Assembly: GCF_000283155.1 (NCBI RefSeq)
Contig: NW_004454179.1
Location: forward strand, 10,008,661-10,072,660
Reading direction: 5' to 3'
From: Ceratotherium simum simum
Lineage: Eukaryota > Chordata > Mammalia > Perissodactyla > Rhinocerotidae
DNA: 64,000 bases
Position numbers and translations under genes: made by a program. This document shows positions 51,701-60,659 of the stretch, in pieces; the first letter of the stretch is position 1; each line of letters opens with the position of its first letter. The notes under the pieces are model-generated. The model was given only the letters and a program-made list of their open reading frames with translations, ran no database searches and was not told the DNA's origin.

Positions 51701-54700
51701 GAGACTTATTCAGACTTCACCAGTTTTTTACATACACTCATTTGTGTGTGTATGTATGTGTATAGCTCGATGCAATTTTGCCACATATATAGCTTTGTAT
51801 AACCACACCACAATCAAGACACTTAACTCTACCATCACAAGACTTCCTGGTGTTACCGCTTTATAGCCACACCCATCCCCATCTGTAACACCTGGCAACC
51901 ACAAATCTATTCTCCAACTCTATATTTCACAATTGTTACGTAAATTAAATCATTTTGAGATTGGCTTTGATCACTCCATATAATTTCCTTGAGGTTCATC
52001 CAAGTTGTCGTGTGTATCAATAGTTCATTCCTTTTTCTTGCTGAGTGGTACTCCATGGTATGCATGTACCACAGTTTTTTTAACCACTCACCCTTTGAAG
52101 GACATTTGGGTAGTTTCCAATGTGGGGTTATTATGAATAAAGTTGCTACGAGTATCCAAGTACAAGTTCCTGAGTAAAAATAAGTCTTCATTTCTCTGGG
52201 ATAAATGCCCAAGAGTGGAACTGCTAAGTTGTATGGCAAGTCCATTTTTAGTTTTGAAAAGAACAGCCAAACTATTTTCCAGAGGCAGACTATTTTTAGA
52301 ATTTAATTATGACACAAGCCCTAGAAAGATATTCCACTCTTTACCTCTTTCTGATTAGAGACCTATGCTTCTTAGAGTCCCACGGAGTCAGACAGACCTG
52401 GATTCAAATTCTACTTCAATCACTTATTAGCTGGGTGAGCTTGTATAATATTCATAACTTTTTTGAGTCTCAGATTCCTTATTTTAAAAATAGGGACAAT
52501 AATGCCTGAGATAGTAAGGACTTAACAAGATCAGCATGTAAAATACTGAAAGTAGAGCTTCTGGTAGACAGTAGTGAGTTAATGCTAGCTCTCTTCCCAT
52601 CCCATGGCAACATAACGATCAAGCATGACTCCCAATATTTTTGGTATTTGAAATCTTAAAATTCCAAAGAAACCATAATACTAGCTCTTTTTGTACATAT
52701 TCTTTTTTACTTAATAAATTATCATTAATAGATTCCTTACGCATAATTTTTTTTTGGCAAAGCCATTTTTCCTTTCTTCCTATCAATCAGTTGTATTTGC
52801 TGAAGTAATCCTTACAACTCTTGGCAGCAGAAATGAGTTGATGTGTGTCCATTACGCTCTGTGGTTTTTGTCTCTTCTAGGTCAGTGAACAATTTCCTGA
52901 TGACTGGTCCAAAGGTAAGAAAAAAATTTGTTTGATTTATTTGGATGTCACTAATCTTAGTTTCTTGACTGAAGACTATACATGTCGAATTCTTTTCATT
53001 ATATCCACATATTTTATTATGCTGTATATATTACAGACAGAAAAACTGTGACACAGAGAGAGTTAGGAACACACCTCAAACCACACAGCAAACTAGTGTC
53101 AAAGCCAAGACAAGAACTCAGGAGTATTGATTCTGAATTTATGGACAGAATTTCCAGAGCCAGAAAAGTCAACAGCCTTTCACGGTCACACATGCTTCTC
53201 AGAGCAGTGGTGGGATGCAGGTTTCCATCTTTAAAATGCTGGCATTGTACTGCATGATCTCTGAGGACATTTCCAGCTCCAAATTGTTCTTGTCTAAGAC
53301 AGTGATAGGATGAGAACAGCTGAAAATTCATGAATTATGTAATTTTGGCTCATTTTGGAGAAGCAGAATAGTATAGTGAATAAAGGCTAGTGAGGTCTAG
53401 CATCTGGTAAAACTGAATTTCATTCCTATTTTTACTATTTGCTAGCTGTGTGACCTTGGGAAAATTGCTTTACTTCACCTCAGATTCCTAATCTATAAAA
53501 TGGTACCTATTTCACAAGTTTATTTGTGATGTCAAATGAGACAGCATATTTAAAGTGCTTACTCTGTCATTATTTTCGAGGGCTGGGAGAGTGGCCAAGA
53601 AGAGAGGTACTGGCCACTTTAGGGCAAATGCCTCCCAAGTTCAGCTGCTGTGAGTGTGAACTTTGACTCCTATGTCCCTGCAGGCTTACCTGATCTACTC
53701 CAGCAGCGTGGCAGCTGGTGCCCAGAGTGGTATTGAAGAATGCAAATACCAGTTTGCCTGGGACCGCTGGAACTGCCCTGAGAGAGCCCTGCAGCTATCC
53801 AGCCATGGCGGCCTTCGCAGTGGTAAGGAAAGCCTCGGCCACAGCTCCCTGGACCCCCTGGCCACAGGTTAGAGCCCCACTCTCCAGGGATGGCCCCCTG
53901 CCTCCTCTATACCCTTATTCCTCACCTGGTCTCTATTCTCAGGTCACCTCCCTCTCTGGAATCTTCTCTTCTTTCTCCAGCTCCTCTTTCCTACCTATAC
54001 AGCTTTTTTCTTTCTTCCCCAACACTCTCACTGCTCAATGAATGCACCTTACCTTGCCTCCAATCCTATACCAGCCTTGGTCTCCCAGTTGGCTAAAGGA
54101 TTCCTCACAATATAAATAACATCAGGAGGTAGGCAGGGGTCATAATTCTTCATGCCTCTTAGCCCCTTCCTTCAGCAGGCTCAGCAGAGAGGTCCAGGGC
54201 AAGTGGGAACTGACTTGGAAACCAGATTCCCATGGAGAGGATAAAGAGTGGCCATGCCAGAAATGAAAGAGCTGCCAATCAGAGGTTCTTTTCAGGATGA
54301 CTTGGCACATGTTTCTTAGACTTCAATGTTCCAGGAGGAAGTGGGGATGGGTTCTTTACAACCTGGCCTTCAGATTCATCTCTTCCCGTTTCTTCCTCGG
54401 GCTCTTTCCCACCTAAAATCCCTTACAACCGTGTATGTCAACAATAATCTAGCCACCTAGTCATAAAATGTGTGACCTGAATAGATGGAGAGGAGAAGAA
54501 TAGGACTGAGACCAGGGCTGGAGCAGACCCTGGAAGAGAGTAAGGTACATTATAAAGGTGGGGGAATAGGATGGAGCTGACAAAGGAGGGCATAATGATT
54601 GTATTAAAGGAAGGTAGCATAATTGGTATTTCTTTGGTCTACAACCCATCCCTCTAACTCACCCAAATCTTGGTTCCTGCCAGCTAATCGGGAGACAGCA

Positions 54701-56714
54701 TTTGTACATGCCATCAGTTCTGCTGGTGTCATGTACACTCTGACCAGAAACTGCAGCCTTGGGGATTTTGACAACTGTGGCTGTGATGACTCCCGGAACG
54801 GTCAACTGGGTGAGTAGTGATATTGGGGGTGTAGGGCAGGCCAGTGAAGTTCCCTTAAAGAATAAAAGGCTTGGCGGGTAGCTTGGTGGGGTGAAAAAGA
54901 CTTGTATTCTTCTAAATCTGAGGAAAATCAAGGTGAACTAGTTTAAGCCCAAACCCTACAGTGACAACCCAGACTAAATGTAGCTTGGGGCCCTCCTTCT
55001 CCGAGTGGTTTTCTTGTTTTAAACACAGTAATGATTGGGGGCCAGCCGGGTTGCGCAAGGGGTTAAGCGCCTGTGCTCCACTGCAACGGCGGGGATACAC
55101 CGGTCAGGATCCTGGGTGCGCACTGACGCACCGCTTGTCAAGCCATGCTGTGGCAGCGTCCCATACAAAGCAGAGGAAGATGGGCAGGGCCGGTCTTCCT
55201 CAGCAAAAGGAGGAGGACTGGCAGATGTTAGCTCAGGGCTGATCTTCCTCACAAAAATAACAATAATAATAATGATAAAGAAACAACATTCTGTGACCTA
55301 GGGGGGCACATCCTTCCATGTTGCTTATCCCTGTCTCCTTCCCACTCTTTACCTCCACTGTTGCCTTGAATCCTCTCTGCCCTCCAGCTGAACTTCCAAC
55401 TTTGTGGTTCCATATTATTCCAATTACACCTTTCTCTTCTCCTCAATGCCCGCGCTTTCCTCACCTTTTTCGTGCCATTTTGTCCCTTCCGGACCTCAAT
55501 CGCCGGCCAGGCATGTGCACACTCTGCTCAAAGGTCAGAAACACTGTGTAGAGCGGCGCGCCGGCGCCTTGCGGAGAATCACCCTGGCAACTACGTACGT
55601 CATGGAGTCTTGAGCAGGAGATTGGCCGAGGCTGGAAGTGGGAGCGCAAAGGCGGCAAAAACAAACTTAGGCTGAAACTAACCTGGAGACAAGGCACTCG
55701 CCCAGTCTTAATGCTGCCCCATCCCAGATCCCCTCAAACCCAATTAGAAACAGCAGCCCAGGAGGCTCCGCGCCCGCCCGCTCAACGACCTTTCCTCCCC
55801 CTGCACTTTTCCAGGGGGCCAAGGCTGGCTGTGGGGAGGCTGCAGTGACAACGTGGGCTTCGGAGAGGCAATATCCAAGCAGTTTGTGGACGCCCTGGAG
55901 ACAGGACAGGATGCCCGGGCAGCCATGAACCTGCACAACAACGAGGCCGGCCGCAAAGTGAGTCCTGCAGCCCCTGGGGTTAGGCAGCTAGCTCCATTCA
56001 CTACCAGCCCTAGGTGCGGACAGCTGTTCAGTTCATTTAACAGATGGGAAAAACGAGGTACCAAGCGCGCTGGCCACGTAGACTAGCTAGACGCCTCGCA
56101 ACCCCCCAGAGGCAGAGACTCCCCACGCGCTTAATCCCTGGCCCGCTCACTCCTAGCTCTCTCCTCAGGCGGTGAAGGGCACCATGAAACGCACGTGTAA
56201 GTGCCACGGCGTGTCTGGCAGCTGCACCACACAGACCTGCTGGCTGCAGCTGCCTGAGTTCCGCGAGGTGGGCGCGCACCTGAAGGAGAAGTACCACGCA
56301 GCTCTCAAGGTGGACCTGCTGCAGGGTGCCGGCAACAGCGCTGCCGGCCGCGGCGCCATCGCCGACACCTTCCGCTCCATCTCCACGAGGGAGCTGGTGC
56401 ACTTGGAGGACTCCCCGGACTACTGCCTGGAGAACAAAACTCTAGGACTGTTGGGCACCGAAGGCCGAGAGTGCCTGCGGCGCGGGCGGGCCCTGGGCCG
56501 CTGGGAGCGCCGCAGTTGCCGCCGCCTCTGCGGTGACTGCGGGCTGGCGGTGGAGGAGCGTCGCGCCGAGACCGTGTCCAGCTGTAACTGCAAGTTCCAC
56601 TGGTGCTGCGCTGTCCGCTGCGAGCAGTGCCGCCGGCGGGTCACCAAGTACTTCTGTAGCCGCGCGGAGCGGCCGCAGGGGGGCGCGGCGCACAAACTCG
56701 GGAGAAAACCTTAA
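36676..56714 (+). CDS. WNT8B: WNT8B, complete six-exon coding region (Wnt ligand, 351 aa)
   Basis: Joining 36676-36743, 52881-52914, 53684-53822, 54684-54809, 55815-55957 and 56169-56714 gives 1,056 nt, or 351 codons plus TAA, with GT-AG at every junction and no stop or frameshift. The length equals human WNT8B as I remember it. Residues 1-22 are a hydrophobic signal peptide. The Wnt signature [10 protein letters not shown] lies at 180-189; Ser186 matches the serine that Porcupine palmitoleoylates (Ser187 in Xenopus Wnt8). N-glycosylation sequons are at Asn103 (N-C-S) and Asn259 (N-K-T). The last exon carries the Cys-rich C-terminal domain that grips Frizzled. Family knowledge: a secreted ligand acting through Frizzled and LRP5/6 on beta-catenin, expressed in dorsomedial forebrain and hypothalamus. 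WNT8A is excluded because the sequence matches WNT8B closely and the neighbour is SEC31B. The first ATG is preferred: A at -3, against C for the second in-frame ATG at 36685. Confidence 0.97.
37590..38720. promoter_or_regulatory. Candidate intron 1 regulatory block, A/T-rich and repeat-free
   Basis: Begins about 0.85 kb after exon 1. It has no recognisable transposon and many homeodomain-type cores: ATAATTGG and TTTTAATTGG near 37,845-37,865, TTTAATTAAAT near 37,869, CAATTAGATTTTAATTG near 38,312. Such composition is typical of conserved enhancers beside forebrain patterning genes. This is inference; conservation was not tested. Confidence 0.35.
39974..40001. repeat. AAT/ATT palindromic microsatellite
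   Basis: Perfect 28-bp inverted repeat: AATAATAATAATAA then its reverse complement with no spacer. Confidence 0.9.
41330..41562 (-). mobile_element. ERE SINE, long-tail type, in WNT8B intron 1
   Basis: Reverse orientation, two tail modules, ending GGGCTGGCCCC. The flanking duplication is degraded to T-rich sequence. Confidence 0.92.
43522..43582. repeat. TG-rich microsatellite in WNT8B intron 1
   Basis: Interrupted TG runs. Confidence 0.9.
46005..46190. mobile_element. MER5-like DNA transposon remnant (hAT)
   Basis: GTGTTTCTCAAAGTGGCCTC at the start and CCCAGAGGATTCTCATGC near the end. Confidence 0.6.
46262..46440 (-). mobile_element. L1 3' UTR fragment, antisense (copy A of a duplicated segment)
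   Basis: Contains GCAGAAAGTTGCAAAGAAAT and CAACATCTTACAACTATAG. It shares its distal flank with the segment at 51.5 kb. Confidence 0.75.
47455..47615 (-). mobile_element. L1 3' UTR fragment, antisense
   Basis: GAGCAGAAAGTACAGAGTTCC and CTTGCATTAGGTGGCAC are typical of antisense L1 tails. Confidence 0.7.
47920..48235 (+). mobile_element. MIR SINE
   Basis: GGTTCCAATCTTGGCTTTAC, AGCTGTGTGACGCTGGC and GTCTGTAAAATGGAAGAC in order, then AATAAACACTCAATAAATAG. Confidence 0.85.
48905..49215 (-). mobile_element. L1 3' UTR, antisense
   Basis: Opens AGTTTTATTGAGACATAATT and runs to TCTGGATTCTTTCACTTAG. It ends where an unassigned old repeat begins. Confidence 0.75.
49215..49990. repeat. Old interspersed mammalian repeat, family not assigned
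   Basis: Contains GCAATAATCCAGGC-like, GGAGTCAAAGATGACTC and GGAGTTTAGTTTTGGCTGTA stretches that recur widely in mammalian genomes as I remember them. I could not name the family. No coding sequence is supported. Confidence 0.5.
51575..52300 (-). mobile_element. L1 3' end, antisense (copy B of a duplicated segment)
   Basis: On the - strand, 52,245-51,907 translates to an ORF2 C-terminus ([36 protein letters not shown]) followed by the 3' UTR. No functional frame. Confidence 0.87.
52370..52590 (+). mobile_element. MIR SINE just upstream of WNT8B exon 2
   Basis: GGATTCAAATTCTACTTCAA followed by a GAGTCTCAGATTCC and AAAATAGGGACAATAATGCC stretch. Confidence 0.8.
52881..52914 (+). CDS. WNT8B: WNT8B exon 2 (34 nt, residues 23-34)
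   Basis: A very short exon after a pyrimidine-rich tract ending TCTTCTAG and before donor GTAAGA. It completes Trp23 and encodes [11 protein letters not shown], the start of the mature protein. Phase is preserved on both sides. Gene finders could easily miss it because of its size. Confidence 0.94.
53025..53130 (-). mobile_element. MIR SINE fragment in WNT8B intron 2
   Basis: GAAAAACTGTGACACAGAGA, CACACAGCAAACTAGTGTC and GAACTCAGGAGTATTG match the reverse MIR core. Confidence 0.65.
53360..53575 (+). mobile_element. MIR SINE in WNT8B intron 2
   Basis: TGCTAGCTGTGTGACCTTGG, CCTCAGATTCCTAATCTATA and GTCAAATGAGACAGCATATT in order. Confidence 0.85.
53684..53822 (+). CDS. WNT8B: WNT8B exon 3 (residues 35-80 and 1 nt of Ala81)
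   Basis: Acceptor CCCTGCAG and donor GTAAGG. Encodes the N-terminal Wnt segment with [10 protein letters not shown], the E-C-K-Y-Q-F motif and W-D-R-W-N-C-P, characteristic of Wnt8-class ligands. Confidence 0.96.
53823..54683 (+). other. WNT8B: WNT8B intron 3
   Basis: 861 nt between GTAAGG and CAG. No repeat or other feature recognised. Confidence 0.9.
54684..54809 (+). CDS. WNT8B: WNT8B exon 4 (residues 81-122 and 1 nt of Gly123)
   Basis: Acceptor CTGCCAG and donor GTGAGT. Encodes the [14 protein letters not shown] helix found in nearly all Wnts, followed by the glycosylation sequon N103-C-S and the Cys-rich CGCDDS turn. Confidence 0.96.
54810..55814 (+). other. WNT8B: WNT8B intron 4
   Basis: 1,005 nt containing one ERE SINE (55,037-55,275) and, after it, a CpG-bearing segment near 55,545-55,650 with GGCGCGCC. 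No exon-like reading frame is supported there. Confidence 0.9.
55037..55275 (+). mobile_element. ERE SINE, diverged, in WNT8B intron 4
   Basis: Starts GGGGCCAGCCGGG; its B-box region is disrupted (GGTCAGGATCC) and the tail ends in an AAT-rich run. It lies on the sense strand of WNT8B and carries no splice signal in use. Confidence 0.9.
55815..55957 (+). CDS. WNT8B: WNT8B exon 5 (residues 123-170)
   Basis: Acceptor TTTTCCAG and donor GTGAGT. Encodes the [10 protein letters not shown] loop and the [10 protein letters not shown] helix that leads into the lipidated hairpin. Confidence 0.96.
56169..56714 (+). CDS. WNT8B: WNT8B exon 6, terminal coding exon (residues 171-351 plus stop)
   Basis: Acceptor CTCCTCAG; TAA at 56712-56714. 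Encodes the lipid-bearing hairpin with Ser186, the variable linker, the sequon N259-K-T, and the C-terminal cysteine-knot domain (C-N-C-K-F-H-W-C-C, then C-E-Q-C). The tail after the last cysteine is basic. This exon is far more G+C- and CpG-rich than the rest of the gene. Confidence 0.97.
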   Translation, partial: AVKGTMKRTCKCHGVSGSCTTQTCWLQLPEFREVGAHLKEKYHAALKVDLLQGAGNSAAGRGAIADTFRSISTRELVHLEDSPDYCLENKTLGLLGTEGRECLRRGRALGRWERRSCRRLCGDCGLAVEERRAETVSSCNCKFHWCCAVRCEQCRRRVTKYFCSRAERPQGGAAHKLGRKP

Positions 56715-57685
56715 GGGTCTCCTCCCCTCCTTTCCCCATTTGTCCTTGGCTTCCTTTAGAGACCCCAGTAATAGAGGAACCTACGGAATGGGGACCCCGC
56801 AGTACCAAGCCCAGGGATCCCAAGAGGGAGAGACGCTGCAGTCTCTCCGGAGCTTGTCACTTGCCAACCTCTTTCCCTCATTCCTCTGCGCTCTCCTCCA
56901 GCTGGGTCTGAATCGTCCTCAGCCCACACTTAGGTCTGAGAACTCTCTGTTCTTAGATTTTGAGCTATTGATCTTCCTTGGGTTAGGTGGGGAACAGGCG
57001 TTCCTCCTCCCCTTCCTAGCTGCCCTAACGCCTGACCTAGCCTATGCAGCCTTAAGAACTGGAAGAACCCTTCTCAAATATGCAGAGCCCGGGGAAAGCC
57101 ATGGCTTCTCTCTTTTGCCCATTTTCTTGCCCCCGCCCCGACCCCCTTGTCTGCTGCCAGGTCTCCACCATAGCTGCATCCTCCTTCTGCAGAGCCCCTC
57201 CTGCGCTTCTGATTCCCTGCTAACTGTTGGCATGGACTCCCCAGGAATCTCTAATGCTTTCTCTCTCCTTCTCCTTTCCCTCTTTCCCTGAAGAGAAACT
57301 GTGAGAAAACTGACCCAGGAAAAAGCATGTCTTTGGGGGTTGGTTCTAGACGCAAGGGGATGGAGGAAGCAGGAACCCTAGAGTGCTGACTTGCTGAAAA
57401 TCCAGGGTGCTACTCATCCTCGTGATACCACGTCTCTAATGGACTTTACCAGTGGGGCCGTGACCTTCCTAAACAATCACCCAAGGTGTTCCAAACACAC
57501 ATCCACAACGTCAGGAATTATGGAAGGGCAGATTACCAGTCATTTCCTATCCTTTAAAGTAACCTTCCCCTGCTCCTAACCTATTTTGTCCTAGCAACTA
57601 ACTTTACCTCTTCTCCTTCCCCAAAGGATCCTTGTTCCTCTGAGTCAAGACTGAGCTAAATAAAGCCAATTTCCCATTCAGAACC
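56715..57685 (+). other. WNT8B: WNT8B 3' UTR
   Basis: About 950 nt from the stop to the first good AATAAA. The sequence is pyrimidine-rich and shows no interspersed repeat. A different frame stays open across this segment and exon 6 but shows no protein-like features. Confidence 0.8.
57659..57664 (+). terminator. WNT8B: WNT8B poly(A) signal AATAAA
   Basis: Canonical hexamer, with a G/T-rich stretch about 25-35 nt downstream (around 57685-57695). No better hexamer lies between it and the stop codon. Confidence 0.8.
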
Positions 57686-59204
57686 TGGTTTGCACCTTTA
57701 AAGGCAGGTCATAAGGAAGGAGAAGCTGGAAGCCTTCCTTTTCACTAACCTGGTTCTCAAGACAGGCAGGATTCAGGGCATTGGATACTTGCCTTCAATA
57801 AGTAAACTTCCTACAATGAAACTGTTGCTAATAGGAAGTTCAGCACCTTGAACTTTAATTTATTGCAGTCACTGTGATATGTGCCTTTCTTCCCCCCAGG
57901 TATTGAATTTAGTCTTGGGGACATAGGAGAGGGCGGATGGATGAAATAACCTCTAGGCCCCCTCTTCCCTCCCATCTTGCCGGGATACCATGCTCCCTAA
58001 AGCCTCACTTCTCAGATGGCCTAAGCAGTTATCCTGACCTGACTGAGGCTAATCTGCCAAGGATTAGTAAACCATCCACATAAATCTTCCACCCACATGT
58101 TCACTCAGCAGCTAAGAGCCTGTGCTTGTGGTGCTTGATTCTTCTGGTCCTCTTCCCAGAGAGAAGCAGTGGGGCAGGGACTTGTTGAAATAGGGCTCTG
58201 GGAAGGGAAGACCCAATCCCTAACAGACCCTCTGCAGCCCAAGGAGTTTCCCAGGTAGCTTCCTTCCCCTAGGCCAGTCCTGGGTCTAGGCAGCTCTTCT
58301 GGAGCAGAACTGGTCAAATGCTAGACAACCTCATCTCACCTCTCCCAGAGCAGGAGAGAAAACAGAGGAGGTGTGGCTCCAAGTAGGTAACAGGGGCTGA
58401 GGCTCTAGGGGCCACTGTGAGAGCAGAAGGGCTCCCATATTCCAAATTGACACAGTGGCCAGGTCAGACCCCAAAACACTGGCCTCATCCCTACACATCT
58501 TCTGATCCTACTAATGCTTACTGACAGGATCCCCTTCCTTCCTTACAGGGAACACACTTCCCCTCAGGGTCTCCTGGTGCTTCATCTCCAGCTCTGTCAG
58601 CAAAAGGCCTTTTGCTCCCTCCCTCAGCTTTGATCTGGGCCTCTTGAATCTCCCAACTTGCCCTTCTTCCCTAATCAAGCAGCATCATATATTAACCTGG
58701 CTGTCCCACTTGCCAGAATTACTTGATAGTGTACAATAAGAAAATCTGGCAAGGCAGCTAGAAAATGTAAAAGTACAATGCTGTAACAGAAAGCTGCATT
58801 CTCCAGGAGGTCTCTCAGCATAAAAGTAGGAGAACTATTGTGCTTTGTATTTGATAACTCCAGATCAGTACTTGAAACATGTCATGATGCCAGAAAGTTC
58901 TTTCATAGGTTATTGTTTTGTATTCCCAAATGGATATGATTGATACCACACTCGAGTTCTATAAAGAAAACATTACTCAGCTATCTTAGATCTGTATTGC
59001 TTTTTCTTCCCCTCTTGCATTATCCATTCATTCAACAAACACTGGAGTGGAAATAAACTGGTGAAGGACACACCGACCTCCCTGCATTCATGGAGTTTAG
59101 GTTCTTTCTTATACTCAACCTCCAGTGCTGTGTTCCCCTTTACAAGTGTGGAAAACTCCAGAGTGGCTGCTTGGGAAGACATCTTCCAGGTCAGCTAGTC
59201 AAAC

Positions 59205-59305
59205 CTTTTGTTTTACAGATTTAAACTGATGCTGAGAAAGACGTCTGGCTTGTTCCATCAACAAGTAAGTTACTGTGGGGTGAGTACTGGAACCCAGGCC
59301 CCTTC
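59205..59305 (-). mobile_element. MIR SINE fragment, intergenic
   Basis: TTTACAGATTTAAACTGATG and, later, GTACTGGAACCCAGGCCCC. Confidence 0.5.
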
Positions 59306-59619
59306 CCTCCTCTTATGTGCTCTTTAGGAGCCCATCTGTCTCAACCAGAGGACAGAAGCAGAGGGAGGGCCTGAGAAGTGACAAGGACACTGGCTGGGGG
59401 GGCAAAACACTGTCTCCTTCCTGTTCCTGGCCTGTGAGCCTACACACAGGCAGGGCTTTCTTTTCTTGAAAAGAATCCCAGCCTCAACTGGCCTTAGCAG
59501 CAGGTTAGGGCAAAGACAGAGATAGGGTCGTGTTCAGCGCTGGTGGTGCTGGTGGTGGTGGGAGGGGAGGGCAGGCCAGGGCACTTGCCTATTGTGGGTC
59601 TGGATTGGATGCTTCCACT

Positions 59620-60150
59620 CATTCATTTCCTTTTAATTAACCTGCATTCCTGGAGGAGAAATATTTATGTTGGCTCCCATAGAGGCAATCCACAGACTGG
59701 AAAGAAGGGGGAAGAAAGCCTGCCTTAGCAAAACAATATCTCTAAAGAGCTCAAGAAGAGAAAATAAGAGAACAAAATGCCATTAAAACAGCCTTCTACC
59801 CCCACTGGAGTCAATGAAAACTTCATTTCACATGCTAATCCCTCACTCCGCCCCCTTCTCTTCTCACAACACCTTTTCCGAAAGTGTTTGGGAAAAGTCT
59901 TCACAGTCAGTACACAGCTCCCTGCAGCTCAGACTTCTCCTTGTGTTAGTTCAGGGCCCCAAGTGGGGCTCTCGCTCCAGCAGAGGCTTTTTTCTCCCCC
60001 CCTTTAATTTAAACAAAGACTTCTGAGTTCATCAACCTCCCACTGAAATTCACAGCTGCTGAACAAACTAATCCCCTCTCCCGGCCTTTCTTCCCTTCAA
60101 TGGGCTCTTGGCTTCAAAGACACTTTGGGAAAGGACTTTCCTGGGGCTCA
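59620..60150. promoter_or_regulatory. Candidate intergenic regulatory block
   Basis: Repeat-free stretch with TTTTAATTAAC, CATGCTAATC, TTTAATTTAAACAAAGAC and CTTCAAAG, resembling homeodomain, octamer-like, SOX/FOX and TCF/LEF sites. Base composition differs from the pyrimidine-rich sequence around it. Conservation untested. Confidence 0.25.
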
Positions 60151-60401
60151 CACTGCTTCATCAATAGAAGTTAGTGCAAGTATTATCTGAAGAGCAAGTG
60201 GCTTTACAAACAAATACTGCCTAACAATCCCTTCCTCCCAAACACACACATCTAGCCCACAGACATGATGGGATCTACAACAGGATTAGAGATAGCAGCC
60301 CCTGGCTTCACACCCAGCCTCTTTGTGCAGCTCAGCTCTGCCCTGAAGTGGTGTGGGGAAAACCCTGGAGCTGAACGTCAGGCATGGATGGAGACAGACA
60401 G

Positions 60402-60403
<2 letters not shown>

Positions 60404-60455
<52 letters not shown>
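60404..60455. repeat. AC microsatellite between WNT8B and SEC31B
   Basis: Uninterrupted run of 26 AC units. Confidence 0.95.
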
Positions 60456-60456
<1 letters not shown>

Positions 60457-60659
60457 AGAATGGCCACAAATGTTGCAAAGTGAAAGCCCTGCAGCCTAAT
60501 TCAGTGACACCCTCCTTTCTTCAACTTTCTTGACTCCCCATCTGTCCCCAAGCCTCTCTTCTGCCTTATTAGGGTGCAGGGAGCAAGAACAAAGTGGACT
60601 AGGAAGAGAGGTAAGGGCAAAATAGGACCCAGAAGAGACAATAACTGGGAGATGACCAA

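Larger units (their letters stand above)
36744..52880 (+). other. WNT8B: WNT8B intron 1 (16.1 kb)
   Basis: A GT-AG intron holding most of the gene's length. 36,744-41,329 has no obvious young repeats and includes the A/T-rich candidate regulatory block described separately. One ERE sits at 41.3 kb. From 41.6 to 46.0 kb I see only single-copy-looking sequence, including a TG-rich microsatellite at 43.5 kb. From 46.0 to 52.6 kb it is largely old repeats: MER5-like, antisense L1 pieces, MIR and unassigned families. Confidence 0.9.
57686..60659. other. WNT8B-SEC31B convergent intergenic region
   Basis: No coding frame with support. Contains a MIR-like tract near 59,205-59,300, a 52-nt AC microsatellite at 60,404-60,455, and a repeat-free block at about 59,620-60,150 with A/T-rich motifs that may be regulatory. 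Confidence 0.8.

Noticed and set aside
56533..57291. 252-codon + strand frame overlapping WNT8B exon 6 and the 3' UTR
   Set aside because: It is an alternative frame of the G+C-rich Wnt exon, where stops are rare, continuing by chance into the UTR; no domain visible.
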